Below are positions 1 through 11,463 of a stretch of DNA of 64,000 nucleotides, piece after piece; position 1 is the stretch's first letter, and every line of letters begins with the position of its first letter. The stretch comes from Blastomyces gilchristii SLH14081 (lineage: Eukaryota > Ascomycota > Eurotiomycetes > Onygenales > Ajellomycetaceae): NCBI RefSeq assembly GCF_000003855.2, contig NW_003101674.1:1745656-1809655 (forward strand). The letters are read 5' to 3'. Both the position numbers and the translations under genes were made by a program. The notes under the pieces were generated by a model. It was not told the DNA's origin. It did no database searches and saw only the letters and a list, made by a program, of their open reading frames with translations.

Positions 1-3000
1 ATTCTTCAAACTTCAATATAAATAGAAACAAGAATAAAGACAAGAATGCAGAGAATACAGATGCTGCTTCTATTTACAATGTTATAAAGCAAGTATTTTA
101 CATCAAGAAAAAGGCCTATATAAGTAGTCAGACAGAAAAAGATATCTGAATTCTAGACTCTGAATTAAGTGCTCATGTCACATCTCACAGAGATCTTATC
201 ATGACAAAATCTCAGAAGATGAAAGTGATGTTGAAAATGACAGATGAAATGATGATCTCTGCTGCAGCTATAGAAGATATAAAGATTTCAGTGAAAGAGA
301 TGAATATACTGTTAAATAATATCTACTATATTTCAAAGTTAGAAGTGAATCTCATGAGTATGAATAAGCTTGTATATCAGAGTTATATCTATAAGCAGTT
401 GATATATGAGAATAATTATACTATATTGATTATATCTTCTGACTGCATGTTCTCATTTATAGCAAGATTAAATGAGAATGATATCTATAAGATGAAAAGA
501 CTGATTATATACAGAGACTTGATCTGATTTACTATACTTAATAGTGATTTTGAATCTGTAAATATATTACAGATAAAAGATGATATAATATTGACACTAT
601 CTGAAAGAAATGATATAAAGGTTATAGAATGTACAATAATACAATGATATTAAAAGCTAGAATATCTGAATTCTGTGAATATTGCAAAAATGACAGCAGA
701 TTCATGACTAGAAATGAGAATAAAGAGTGACAGAGCTTTGTCATTCTATAAGACCTGTGTACAGATAAAAATAACATATTCAATCTTTGCATCTATAATA
801 TGAGCTGTTAAGTCAGTAATAAGATTCTTCATTGATCTGGCAGAGAGTGAAAAAACACTTTTTGATGAGAATGACACTCTCATTAGAAAGAGTGTAAGCT
901 ACTGATTAAGTATAACAGATGATACAATCTGTTATAGATGAGTAATTCTTATGATGAGAAAGAGAGAATCTACTGCAAGATTAATAAATTTCATCACAGA
1001 TATTGAGATAACTATATAATATTAAGTTAAAACTCTACACTGAGATGATCAAGAAGAGTTCAAAAGTCAAGAACTTAAGATCTACTGTCAGAGTAAAGAA
1101 ATAGCATATGAAATGACTATATCTAATACACTACAATTGAATGACTCAGTAGAACATGTGAATTGAATAGTTGTAGAAAAGATGCAAAGTCTACTATTTA
1201 ATAGTGAATTAGAAAGAGAACTTTGAAATGAGATAATACAAGTCACAGTCATGATGATTAACACATTCTCAACATTAATAAAGATATTTGAATATAAGAA
1301 AGAAACATCACTTACATCTTTTAAAGTATGAACTGAGATGCAATCTTCTATTCATTGAATATGAAGATGAGGATGCAAGGTCTACAAGAAGGATTCGAAA
1401 GTATTGAATAAGCTTATGAATAGAACTGACAGCAAGAAATAGCAGCTGATTGAATACTAAGAATTACATCAATATTGTGTGTGAAATTCTGTTGTATGTT
1501 ATCTTGAGATTGCATGAGATATCATATTTGATGAAGCTCTTGACATGAGTGCAAATACATCTGTAAATATAGTGAGAGAATTCAATGAATTATCTAATGA
1601 ATTGAACATTCTGAATATCAGAGAGAGATAACAGCACTGCTTACTATAACACCTAGTAAAGAAAAAGTCAGATATTTTAAAGATAATTGTTAATAAAAAC
1701 TTAGAGAGTGTAATTAATTCAATCTATCTTCTAGATAATGAGACATAGCTTATTATGAATAAAGAGTCTTAAGACTCTGTTAATAAGAATAATTCTATTC
1801 TAAGTATTCTGACAGACTGATCAACTACACTGACAGAAGTCAAGAGAAGCTCAGACTGAAACTATTAACATGAGACAATGAAAAAGAAGATTAAGATATT
1901 TGAATAGAAGAAGATATATATTATTGTTAAGAAGACTCTGAAAATGAATATTCTTACAGATAAATGAATATATGATCAGAAATTCAACAATAAGAGAGAA
2001 ATCATTCATTTTAGAGCTTACTGAGTGATTAGAGAGTTCTTGCAATAGCAGAGTATTCATTATATGAGATTATATACTGCAGTGATATCAGGGTCTACAT
2101 TGCACAGTTCATTCACTATATTAATTATCAAAGAATGAAAGATCAAATCAATTGACTATGTATCTGTGTTTTTGAATGATATACTATCACAGAATGAGAT
2201 GATCTATATACAACTATTCACAGATGTTAAGCATGACAGAAAGAGCTTAATGAAACTACTTTGTCAGAGTCTATATGAAATGAAGTAAGTTATGAGAATA
2301 TGGTATTTTCTAGTAATAAAACACCTTATCACATTGAGATTCAAGATATCATCTTATGATGATGAATTTCTATATCACTCTATTTATAAGATTTATCTGA
2401 CATTGCATGTCAATGATTGTCAGATGACAGAATCTCAAGAACAGCAATTAGACTAAGTATTGAAGAAGATTATAAAGAGATTTGAGACAAAGAATGTTGA
2501 AGAGATCAAGTTATATCTTGAGATGAAGATTAAATACCAGAGAAATGATGATCTAGTGATTACACAGAGCTGTTATATTGAGAAGATTCTTAAAGATTTA
2601 AGCATGAATAAGATAAATCCAGCTGGCATTCTGATGACAGCTAGTATATGACTGAAATTCTCACCTGATGAGAAGAGAGAATTGAATGATGACTTTACAG
2701 CTATAAGATATTATCAAGAATTGAGATCATTGCAATATTTAATCTCAAGCAGTCAGTCAGATCTGATGTTCACAGTCAACTATCTCTTGCATTTTAACTC
2801 ACATCTGCACAAGGCATGTTGAGCAGCATTGAAGCATGTTCTATGTTATGTCAAGAAGATGAAAAACCATGGCATATTGTATAAGAAGAAGATAGAAGAT
2901 GGCCTGAGTTCTGTGATATACTGCAATTCAGACTGAGTGAGGGTGAATTCTTAATACAAATCAACTACTGACTATATTATATTGATTAACAGATCATCAA

Positions 3001-3400
3001 TCTCATGATAATTGCAGAGACAGACATCTATTGCTAAATTAATCACAGAAGCCAAATATATTACAGCTAGTAAAACAGCTTGTGAGATAATCTGATTGAA
3101 TGATATATTATATGATACTGAGTTGATAAATAATGAAAAAGTGAAAATATACTCATATCTATGAGTTGATAATAAGAGAGCAATTGATCTAGCAAAGGAG
3201 AAATTCTTAATATGAAGATTGTGTCACATTGAGATTAGATATCATATTCTCTGTGATTTGATTGAAAAAGAGAAAATTATGATAAAACATGTTAATTCTA
3301 CAGTGAATATAGCTGATGAGCTCATCAAGTCACTGATAAAGCCTGCATTTGAAGAATTTGTCAAGAGAATTGACATTCAGAAAATTAAGAAGAAGGAATG
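1..3400 (+). pseudogene. Ty1/copia retrotransposon C0, pol remnant (5' end outside window)
   Basis: Degraded copia polyprotein. Reading across stops and frame changes gives, in order: a protease-like segment at about 150-200 (ILDSELSAHVTS, where D-S-G is expected), a GAG-pre-integrase segment to about 650, and an integrase core at about 700-1500, with a segment near 1130-1200 matching the copia stretch around the last catalytic Glu. Reverse transcriptase follows at about 1850-2650, where the YVDD box reads HVND near 2410. RNase H spans about 2820-3400 (ISWWLQRQTSIA near 3000, then HVNSTVNIADELIKSL near 3290). The domain order PR-IN-RT-RH is diagnostic of Ty1/copia. Many in-frame TGA codons stand where Arg or Trp is expected. 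The last open stretch (3219-3401) ends in a purine-rich run, AAGAAGAAGG, that could be the polypurine tract. It cannot encode a working protein. The 5' LTR and gag lie upstream of the window. Confidence 0.85.
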
Positions 3401-3651
3401 ATTGAATGATAATGATGATAGAGCAGATCAATGAATTTTGCATGTATTTCTTGATTTTTACAGTTATTGCTGTACAGATGTCTTTTCTAATGAGGAAATC
3501 AGAGTCTGATTCATGTAATTAATTATTATTGCATTTTTGAAAGATTTGAGAATGAGAAAGACCCTGGGTGACAGCTTATTATAGGCCACAGTGTAGCAAG
3601 AGAGAGTGTTGATAATTACTACATCTACTCTAGTCACGTGCCACTTCAACC
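3401..3651 (+). other. Possible 3' LTR or flank of C0
   Basis: Non-coding stretch directly after the C0 RNase H and its purine-rich tract, where a 3' LTR would lie. It is less AT-rich than its surroundings in places, for example near 3560-3600 and 3635-3645. The partner 5' LTR is outside the window, so the LTR assignment rests on position only. Confidence 0.3.
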
Positions 3652-3685
3652 TATTCATTTAGTGTAACTCGCGTAGTTAGATTAC
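3652..3685 (+). repeat. 34-bp CpG-retaining direct repeat, copy 1
   Basis: The segment centred on TTAGTGTAACTCGCGTAG recurs at 11300-11333 in the same orientation with two mismatches. It retains two CpGs in a CpG-poor region. The two copies bracket about 7.6 kb that holds the transposase-like gene and the heptad-repeat ORF. It could be part of an LTR or end sequence of an element that I cannot delimit. Confidence 0.7.
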
Positions 3686-4249
3686 AATATAACACAATAA
3701 CATTATTCTTCAAGAGATTTATTATTTCACCCGTGTCACATGTTACTGATTGTAACACATGTTTCATCATTATATTCAGTGACACATTGCTGAATATTAA
3801 ATGTCAAGATAATATTAAGACAGTGCAGAACTTTCTAACATTATTATAACACTACTTAATAACTGTGTAATTAACAGATACTATTATCAGAATACTACTA
3901 AGATACTATAAGACACTGTATACTGTTCTGTCAGTGAAATCAGTACTATTAAGCTAGTTAGTTATCTATTACTCAGTATAATAGCTGCTATTCATTAACT
4001 ATCTATTCTATCTAAAGAAATAAGATATTTTAATTATAATATAAATATCTTATTATCTGAGACTTATATACTAAGTAATTATCATTTTCATCACTATTCT
4101 GTATCAGAATGTTATATAATACTATCTTTCAAATTACTAACAGTCTGATAATAGTGTAATTATCAGAATTCTCTTATAAAATTAGCAGATTCAGTAGATA
4201 ATCATGTATAACATAATGTAGAGAAATAAGTATAAAGAAAATTCACTTA
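3686..4249. other. AT-rich stretch, no gene seen
   Basis: Very AT-rich and rich in TpA, with no sustained reading frame and no match to the other families in this window. It resembles the most heavily mutated parts of the window, such as the tail of F2 and C2. The 3' end of the neighbouring transposase-like gene may extend into it. Confidence 0.5.
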
Positions 4250-7200
4250 ACTTCTCTTATTTCATGAATAAATATGATTATAATTCAGTCAAGCTCTGTC
4301 TTTTAATATTGAATAATATTCTTCTTTATAAGAGAGATTCAGTGAACATGATCTCTGATTTATAAGTTAGTAATAAGTCAATAACTGATTGATTAATAGA
4401 TATATCAAACTGAGAATATTAACTTATTATAGAAAAGAATTGAATAATAATCTAGTTTTAAAACTGAAAACTTATTTCAATCAGTATTGTAGGATTCTCA
4501 CAGCTTATTAAGAAAGAGATAAAGAAGTTTAAGTTTTAAAAGATTTATAAATTGTATATTAACTTTCTCTGATATCTTGTTTAATAATAGATAACTAAAA
4601 ATCTTCAGAGTAATATAATCTTTTATTAACTTTAACTTAATAGAGTAGTTCAGTGAATCATTATTATTATCTAATTCTTTATTCATTCTCAGAAGATTAT
4701 TGAACAGTGCTGAATAAACTGTATATAGCTGTTGAATCTTCTATATCAGATATAAGTCAGATCTGCCAAAAGAATCTCTTACTACTAGTTATAAGATATG
4801 ATGAAAGCTCTTTTATAAGAGCAGTGTCTTCTTTATATTCTGATAATTTATTCACTACACTAGATTCTTATAGTCTTAATACTTATTCTTCTCTGTCAGA
4901 ATATTACAGTTGTTAGATATAGTGTATTCTTTAATCAGCTTAATATAGTATAAATTAATATACATATTCAGTTAACTCTTTATATATTATATAAGCTTTG
5001 CTTTTTTAATATAACCATTGATATGTGTAGTAACTGTGCTCATTGTTAAAATAGAGAATGACTGATAACTAATAACTGAATCAGCTTAGAATAATTTAAA
5101 TGTTGCTGTTACTCTTACTACAGCTTTAATAAGAAATTATAGCTATCAGCAGATTATAAGTATGATTTGATAAGTCACTTCAGAATCATTTTCTCTCAGA
5201 GATTGAGATATTAATAGACTATTACTTCTTATAATGACTGTATATATCTGAATAATAAGATTAATAGATGATTGATTTAATGCTGAAAATACTGTAGAAA
5301 TAATCTACTTAATTATCAGACTGAGTTATTTCTCTCTGAGCTCACACTGCAAGATAAAAGATATAATGATTGAAGCTCAAGTATGTTCTTGAAGCTGATA
5401 CTTCTTGAGATAAGTGATCAGTGACTGCAGATAATTTTAATTATGAGAAAAAGAGAATATCTACAATATTCAGAAGTATTCTAGCTGACTATACAGTGAT
5501 AAAACAGTACTGATCAGTAATGAGTGTGAAATCTCTGATATATCAGTGAACTCACTATAACATGAATCAGAAGAAAAAAAGAAGATTAAATTCAAACTTA
5601 AGTATATTTAAAAAAGAGACACTGTCTGTGCTGTTATACTCTGCTCTTGATATATTTACTCTCTATATGTGAAATTCAGTAGGTTATTCAGTTTAGACTG
5701 AAGATATTATATATGATGATGAAATTAACTGTTATTGTGTAGATCATAGTTCAGATTCAGCTGATTTTTATCATTAATAAAGTAGTTTCAGTATAATCTT
5801 CTTACAGTTGATTCTTTGATCTCTGTATTACTATTTTACTGTGACATATCTTCAAGAAATGTAATACAAGATGTAATAACTCTCATCTTTTCTTTACTAA
5901 TATTCATCATAACTCTCTCATAATTTAATATAGATAAGTCATATAATAATGCAGTGACAGTGTCAGAAAAATTGATATTATAAGAATCAAAGATTAGAAT
6001 AAAAATATTATTTTACTTCAAGCACTCAACAGCACTTAGTGCAGAAATTATATAAAAACTTATCAAGCTTTAGTACATGTTCTGATATAAATTAAATTCA
6101 TCAATAAATAATTGATATAACAGAGAAATAACTTGTATATCAGAGTAAAATATACTTTTTAAAAGAGGTTGATCATGTACTGCAATTTTCAACTCAGTCT
6201 GAATTAGTGAAGATTTGTAATATAATCATATCTCAACAACTTCAGTTTTGATTCTCATGACTTAGTGAAGAAAATACTGATCTTGACTCTTATATACTGA
6301 CAGATCAGAACTCAATTCAAATACTGTATTCATATGAATATCAAGTTAATCAAGAACTTGAGTAATTGAGATATATTTCATCTCATTCTTTATTGTAATT
6401 ATTTTGAAGAGACTAAATAATGAATTTAAGAACAGTAATCTTTGTACAGTCTGTGAAGTATAGTGAATAGCTTCTTAAACTTTCAGAACTATTATATAAG
6501 ATCTCATGTCTGAATGTCAGTGATTATATTCAATAAAATACACTCTCTCAATATGAGATATATCATTTAACTCTGATTTGCAAAAGCATTCAAGATTCTC
6601 ACACTGATACTGAATAAAATTGAAAGAAAAAATAGGTTTATTTAATGAATATTGTATGAAGTTATCAGAATAATATTTAACTAAGCTTTCTCAACTGTGA
6701 GATTATCATAACTCTGAGATTGTTGACAATTTCTGTCATTTCTATATGCATTTATCACTGAGAAGTTGGGAATTTGAGAAGAGCAGATATCAAGAGAATC
6801 AGATTTTGAAAGTAGAGTAATCTCATGAAGAATTCAGTGAGATTTTTCTGAGCAGAACTCAGAGTTAGTATTTACATTGATAACACTATTGAAATTGAGG
6901 TTTTCTTAACTGATAAAATCAGAAATTATGCTCTGCATTGCTTTTTCAGAGTTGATAGATCTTCAGAGAGCAGACTTATCAGTGATATATTCTTCAATAA
7001 ATGCAGAATTTATAGTAGTGATTTGTAGTTTTTTCAGGAAATATCTGACTCTTCAGCTCAGAGTTCTATTATCAGAATAAATGAATTCATTTCAAAGTTA
7101 CTGCATTTGTGAGATATATCAATTGCTGAATCAGAATCAATAAATTAATCAGTAATAGTAACAGCAATTGTATCAGCAGCTGGCATTTCAATATTATCAG

Positions 7201-7480
7201 TAACTGACTCATCAGAATTCTCTTGATCATTATTTTTAGAAATATTCTCCTCAGCAGCTGCTTTCAAAAGTCACTCAATATACTCAATATTATCAGCAGC
7301 ATTCTCATTATATGACTCTGTCTTTAGAGAATGTTAGTTTTTATAATAATAGAGACATCAAAAGTGATAAACTTACTGAGAATAGCAATGCTTCTTCACT
7401 CAGAGTATCATTATCTAAATCACTGTCAGTAAAATCTTTATTTGCAGTTTCTGAGAAAGAAGAGCTCTGATGTTGAAATT
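4250..7480 (-). pseudogene. Large fungal transposase-like protein (Tnp2/CACTA-like?), degraded
   Basis: Minus-strand reading from about 7480 down to 4250 gives one long protein broken by TAA, TAG and TGA. Seen in order: an acidic N-terminal part (about 7450-7080), a middle part with conserved Cys and Trp, then TFLEDMSQ near 5840, a Tyr/Cys-for-CRxC motif near 5780, FHHHI near 5710, LQEHT near 5380, and NMYINLYY..LIKEY with NNCNIL at about 4970-4890. A Ser/Asp-rich C-terminal part lies near 4690-4500. The pattern GDxPQ, CRxC, FHHxI, QEHARAS and PNxHxxLHY is one I associate with a family of very large transposase-like proteins repeated in fungal genomes; the link to Tnp2/CACTA transposases is from memory and unproven. 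A probable small intron lies at about 7376-7318 (GTAAGT, internal CTAAC, AG end). No terminal inverted repeats were found. Confidence 0.55.
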
Positions 7481-8034
7481 TCAATTAATCATCTCTGAAT
7501 TCTTGTCTAGAGACAGATAGCAGATAGTGTTTTGAATTTCAATTAAATAGACATGATATTTTGCTTTCTGATATGATTTATACAAAAAAGTTGCATAGTT
7601 GAAAAGATATGAATGAAGTGAATGAGCAGTCTTGATAAAATAAAGAGATAAGGTTGAATTACTGAAAAGAGATATATCAATAAGAGCTGCAATCAGTGAT
7701 AAATATCATCTTAATATTAATAATCATACTTTCTTTGTTATATTCCTGCATGTAGCTGATTATTTTATCAGAATACTATCAAAATTCTATCAAAATTCTG
7801 AAAATAAGCATGATTATAGATCTTAGTTTAATAGATCTCTCTGAACTCTTTCATCTGATAGATTTACTGAGACAAATCACTGATTTCAAAAGAAATCATA
7901 TATTGATATATCTGTATTATAGAATGAACATAATAACATCAATGAAGAATATCAGACAGATAAGAAATCAAATTCATCTCTGACATTCAGTGATCTGTCA
8001 AAGAGATATTACTGAATTCAGTACTCAGATGCAG
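7481..8034. other. Intergenic stretch between transposase-like gene and repeat ORF
   Basis: AT-rich. It may include the 5' end or promoter of the minus-strand transposase-like gene. No convincing frame or repeat was recognised. Confidence 0.4.
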
Positions 8035-8462
8035 AAGTGTATAAGAAGGAAATTTAGCTGACAGAACAAAAGCTCTATATTGAAATCAGATGAATGTATT
8101 TTCTTACATTGTCAAAGAACAATCTGGACAAGACAGTCACAGAGATGACAAAAATAAAGGATAAAATCTCATACACATTCTCATCAAGCTGAATTACAAT
8201 GCTTGATACAATAAAGACATGGAAGTTAAGAACATTGAAAGAAATGAAGACAAGTATTTTCAGTATTTCAGATCTTAGCAAAAATCTCAACTTTTCAGTG
8301 AGATATATCAAGTCTCTGATGAAATATCTTGATCTTTCAGTGAGATATCTTAAATCTCTGCTGAGATATAACAAACTTTCAGTGAGATATAACAAACTCT
8401 CAATGAGATATCTTAAATCTCTGCTGAAATATATCAACTTTTCAGCAGAGAATCTTAGATAA
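8035..8462 (+). pseudogene. ORF remnant with seven-residue repeats
   Basis: A plus-strand open frame covers 8199-8462 (87 residues) and its last half consists of seven-residue units of the type YLKSLLR, YNKLSVR, YNKLSMR and YLKSLLK. It follows a stretch readable upstream from about 8035. The repeat is encoded by 21-bp tandem units. The opposite strand is also open over 8075-8437 (RYLTERS, RDLRYLT), because a 21-bp repeat without stops is open on both strands, so the coding strand is uncertain. The heptad spacing suggests a coiled coil. Function is unknown. It lies upstream of, and divergent from, the transposase-like gene and could belong to the same element. Confidence 0.35.
8278..8450. repeat. 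21-bp imperfect tandem repeat, about 8 units
   Basis: Successive units share the form CTTAAATCTCTGCTGAGATAT or AACAAACTTTCAGTGAGATAT, each 21 bp and ending in GAGATAT or a close variant. The 3-divisible period and seven-residue translation suggest a former coding repeat. The units differ mainly by transitions. Confidence 0.75.
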
Positions 8463-8480
8463 ATCTAAACTTTTCAGTGA

Positions 8481-9769
8481 GATATTAAAACTTATCTGAT
8501 CAACTTAACTAATCATTTATTAATATAGAATCATATTCAACAGAAGAAGATAAAAAGCAGAGAAAGTTCAGTGATAATCAGATTATATAACTGCTATGAA
8601 GAGTTGACAATCTTTGACTATTTTTATGATTCATTTACTGCTGAAAAGTTCTTCTTAGTTTTTTAGTAAGTGCAGAGAATCATTGACTTTGATCAATTCT
8701 CTGAGTGAGGATAATGATATATGAAATATAAGTTAACATCAGTTTGAAAAACATCAGACTGAGAAACAAGAAACTGATTTTAAAAAATAGAGATATATAC
8801 AAATCTGATAACTTAAGTCAAAATATTTGATAATGCTGATACAAATGAAAATTCCACTGAAGCTATACTGCAATGACAAGATATTCTGACATTTTGAGAT
8901 CTTATAAGTGATGTTTCTGAATATCAATAAATTGTCAGAGATGATTTTACAGAGACAATTCAGAATACTCTGACAGTTAAAAAAAGACATATGATGAAAG
9001 ATGTGCAGAAGAAGATGTGAAAAAAGATAAAATTTTCAGATGCACTTTCAGCAAAAGATAGATCTACAATGTAGAGTATTCAGCAACACAGAGAGTTCTG
9101 ACATAACTTATTTCTATTTCAATATATTTAGTTTTCTATGAGTTTTATATATAAATTAGTTAATATATACTTTAATATATATAATTAAAATATACCTGTC
9201 TTGATATTCACTGATGAAAATTATCATATTCTCTAAAATTTGTATGATTATAACTGCAGCAGAATCACTGATTTCACTGCATCAGAAAATCTTCTTATTT
9301 ATCTGAAATTCTGTAGATATAATTCTGACAGTATGTTAAACACTTGTTTCTGATTAATAGAAATGATTTTATATTCAAAATAGCTGTAGTTCATTCAATG
9401 ATAGTTCACACAGAAAGTATTTATTCTGAAAATAAGATATGAATAAAATCTGTCAGATACACTGATTGATTGTGTTCAGAAGTCTTCTAGAATATGAAAG
9501 CATTCATTGCATAACAACATAAAAGAATCAATAACATATATAAAGAGAATGTCAACTTGTCATTCTTCTTTTCTTTTCTTTCTTCTTTCTTCTTGTAATC
9601 ATATCATAATGCAAACATTGATTTACTAGCTCACTCAGCTCACTCAGTCTTTTCTCATCTTCAGCAAGGTTAGTATCCTGCCAGTTGTAATAGAAAGCTT
9701 TAAGAATCAAAAGTTCTAATATAAGATACAGTGTGTGCACAGTACAGTAAGAATATCAGTGAATCATCA
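8481..9769. other. AT-rich stretch, no gene recognised
   Basis: No sustained frame or recognised family. Short CT-rich tracts occur near 9560-9600 (TCTTTTCTTTCTTCTTTC). The short minus-strand frame at 9552-9740 has a basic end encoded by that tract and shows no recognisable motif. Confidence 0.45.
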
Positions 9770-9770
9770 T

Positions 9771-9836
9771 GTCAGCATCAACAACAGCATCAACAACAGT
9801 ATCAACAACAGCAATAACAACAACAACAGCAGTATA
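9771..9836 (+). repeat. CAA/CAG-type trinucleotide tract
   Basis: Interrupted tract of CAACAACAG and ATCAACAACAG units. In one frame it encodes Ser-Thr-Thr runs, in another Gln-Gln-His runs. It sits just upstream of the CxxC and heptad ORF remnant and could be its low-complexity N-terminus. Confidence 0.7.
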
Positions 9837-9839
9837 AAT

Positions 9840-10446
9840 GATCAGCAATACTCTCAAGTGTACATGTGCAGTGGCTGCAAAAGCACAAGAGAAAGAGACA
9901 GCAATTAGGCTGAAAACTTTCAATCAGTCAGATATGTCAACAATGTATCAATATTGCATCTTATATATCTTTCTTCATTATAGTAATACTGTTTGAGACA
10001 AAGTTGAAGAAAGTATGAAGTCATGTTCAAACTGCAATTATGAAAAGAAAGATTGTGTGATATACTCTGATGAATTCAAAGATGAAATTGAAAACCTAGT
10101 CTGAACTCATGAGTTTTATCTTACTGTCTCAACAGTCATGAAGAAATCAGTCAAGTCAGTCATACTGAAGACAGTGAAGAATTTATTCAAGTAAATCAAG
10201 AAAGTAAAAACACATCAGCAGAAAGTAGAAAACTAAAAAATGAAGAGTATAGCTATTGTGTTGAAAGTCTCAGATACATCTATCAGTCTCACTGAAAAAG
10301 TCAAACTTGAAATTAAGAAGATCAAGTTGAATATTGAAAGAATCAAATTGAAGATTAAAAAGAAGAAAATCATTATAAAGAAGAAGAAAATTGTCATTGA
10401 AAAGACAAAATTAAATATTGAAAATATGAAGCTTGCTATTCAGTGA
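9840..10446 (+). pseudogene. ORF remnant with CxxC motif and lysine-rich heptad repeat
   Basis: A plus-strand reading frame, interrupted by a few stops, contains CSNCNYEKKDC near 10025-10065 (C-x2-C-x6-C, a possible half zinc site). It ends in an open frame at 10240-10446 of 68 residues whose final 49 residues are seven consecutive heptads (KVKLEIK, KIKLNIE, RIKLKIK, and so on to NMKLAIQ). Hydrophobic residues recur at fixed heptad positions, as in a long coiled coil with a strongly basic face. I do not recognise the protein. Layout (low-complexity start, Cys motif, coiled coil) resembles accessory or gag-like proteins of fungal elements. It is on the opposite strand from the transposase-like gene. 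Confidence 0.4.
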
Positions 10447-11299
10447 AAGATCTTGAGATCAGTTAATAATTATTATAAGAATTAAAAAGCAGTAATGAAG
10501 AATCTCATAAACTTAATCAACAGTATCAGAGAGAAAGTGCAGTACATTTTCATTGAAATGTATGAAATAATAAACTGATTTAAAATAATTGTCAAACTTC
10601 TCAGTAATACAGTCAATAAGAGCAGCAGTGATAAGAAATTTATTAATAGTGATAATTCTCTTTCTCTCTCTACAACTCTCACTAATCTCTTTATCACTGC
10701 TATCAATTCTTTTCTTCTCTTCTTCTCTAATCTTCTGACTCTGATAAGTGTTCTGAGTTCTCAGACTTATAAAATAATCACTGAAACAGTAAGTTAGAGT
10801 TAATAAAATGATTCTCAGATTTATTCAGAGATTAATAATTATAGAGACTTTCAAATACTCAGTATCTGATCACTTTAAAATCTCAACTTTCAAATGTCAG
10901 ATAACTGATAACAGTGTCTCTCAGATTATGACTAATTTGTAAATCTCAATTCATAAGTTCAGTGATGTGATTAATGAGAGTAATATAACTAGAAATAAAG
11001 ACTATGAAAGAAACTTAATTCAGTTAATTCAGAAGAATTTAGATAGAAGTGTCTGTGATTTTCAATAGAGAATGATACTAATGAATAAGACAGTTTTTAG
11101 AATTAGTGATTATATAGATTGAATTCAGCAACATTATCAATATAATAATTGATTTTTTCAGTTTATCACTTATTTACAGTAATTTCATCATTTATTCATC
11201 ATTATACTATGATTTACAGCTCAGTGACTGTGTCATCAATTGAAATGATGAAACAATTATAATCCGGTCGTGTAATAACTCTACGTTCTTCCCGTATGA
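10447..11299. other. Low-complexity AT/CT-rich stretch, no gene recognised
   Basis: A CT-rich segment (10660-10735) and Ser/Leu-type codon repeats occur but no sustained frame. CpG reappears at 11265-11300 just before the 34-bp repeat. Confidence 0.45.
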
Positions 11300-11333
11300 T
11301 ATTTATTTAGTGTAACTCGCGTAGATAGATTAC
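11300..11333 (+). repeat. 34-bp CpG-retaining direct repeat, copy 2
   Basis: Second copy of the repeat at 3652-3685, same orientation. C1 is inserted immediately downstream (C1 LTR starts at 11336), so whatever this sequence belonged to was interrupted by C1. Its continuation beyond C1 is not visible because the other end of C1 is truncated at 37667. Confidence 0.7.
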
Positions 11334-11335
11334 TA

Positions 11336-11451
11336 TGAGATAGTTAATCTGTTGTATTCATGTAGGAAGAGCTAGCTATATATATATTACATATGAGATC
11401 ACGTGTAGGCGGAGCGGTCGCTACGGCAACGCCACTAGGGCGGATGCTACA
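11336..11451 (-). repeat. C1 copia 3' LTR (116 bp)
   Basis: Bounded by TG (TGAGATAG) and CA (GATGCTACA) on the plus strand. It is directly preceded, in element orientation, by a G-rich polypurine tract. It matches 37561-37667 over about 107 bp. The CpG-rich part (GGCGGAGCGGTCGCTACGGC) is almost unmutated, in contrast to the rest of C1. Confidence 0.85.
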
Positions 11452-11463
11452 CCCCCCCTCGCA
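11452..11463 (-). promoter_or_regulatory. C1 polypurine tract
   Basis: On the minus strand the sequence GCGAGGGGGGG is followed directly by the LTR start TGTAGC. This is the expected plus-strand priming site of an LTR retrotransposon. The related C2 has GCGAGAAGAAG at the matching place (59863-59874). Confidence 0.75.
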
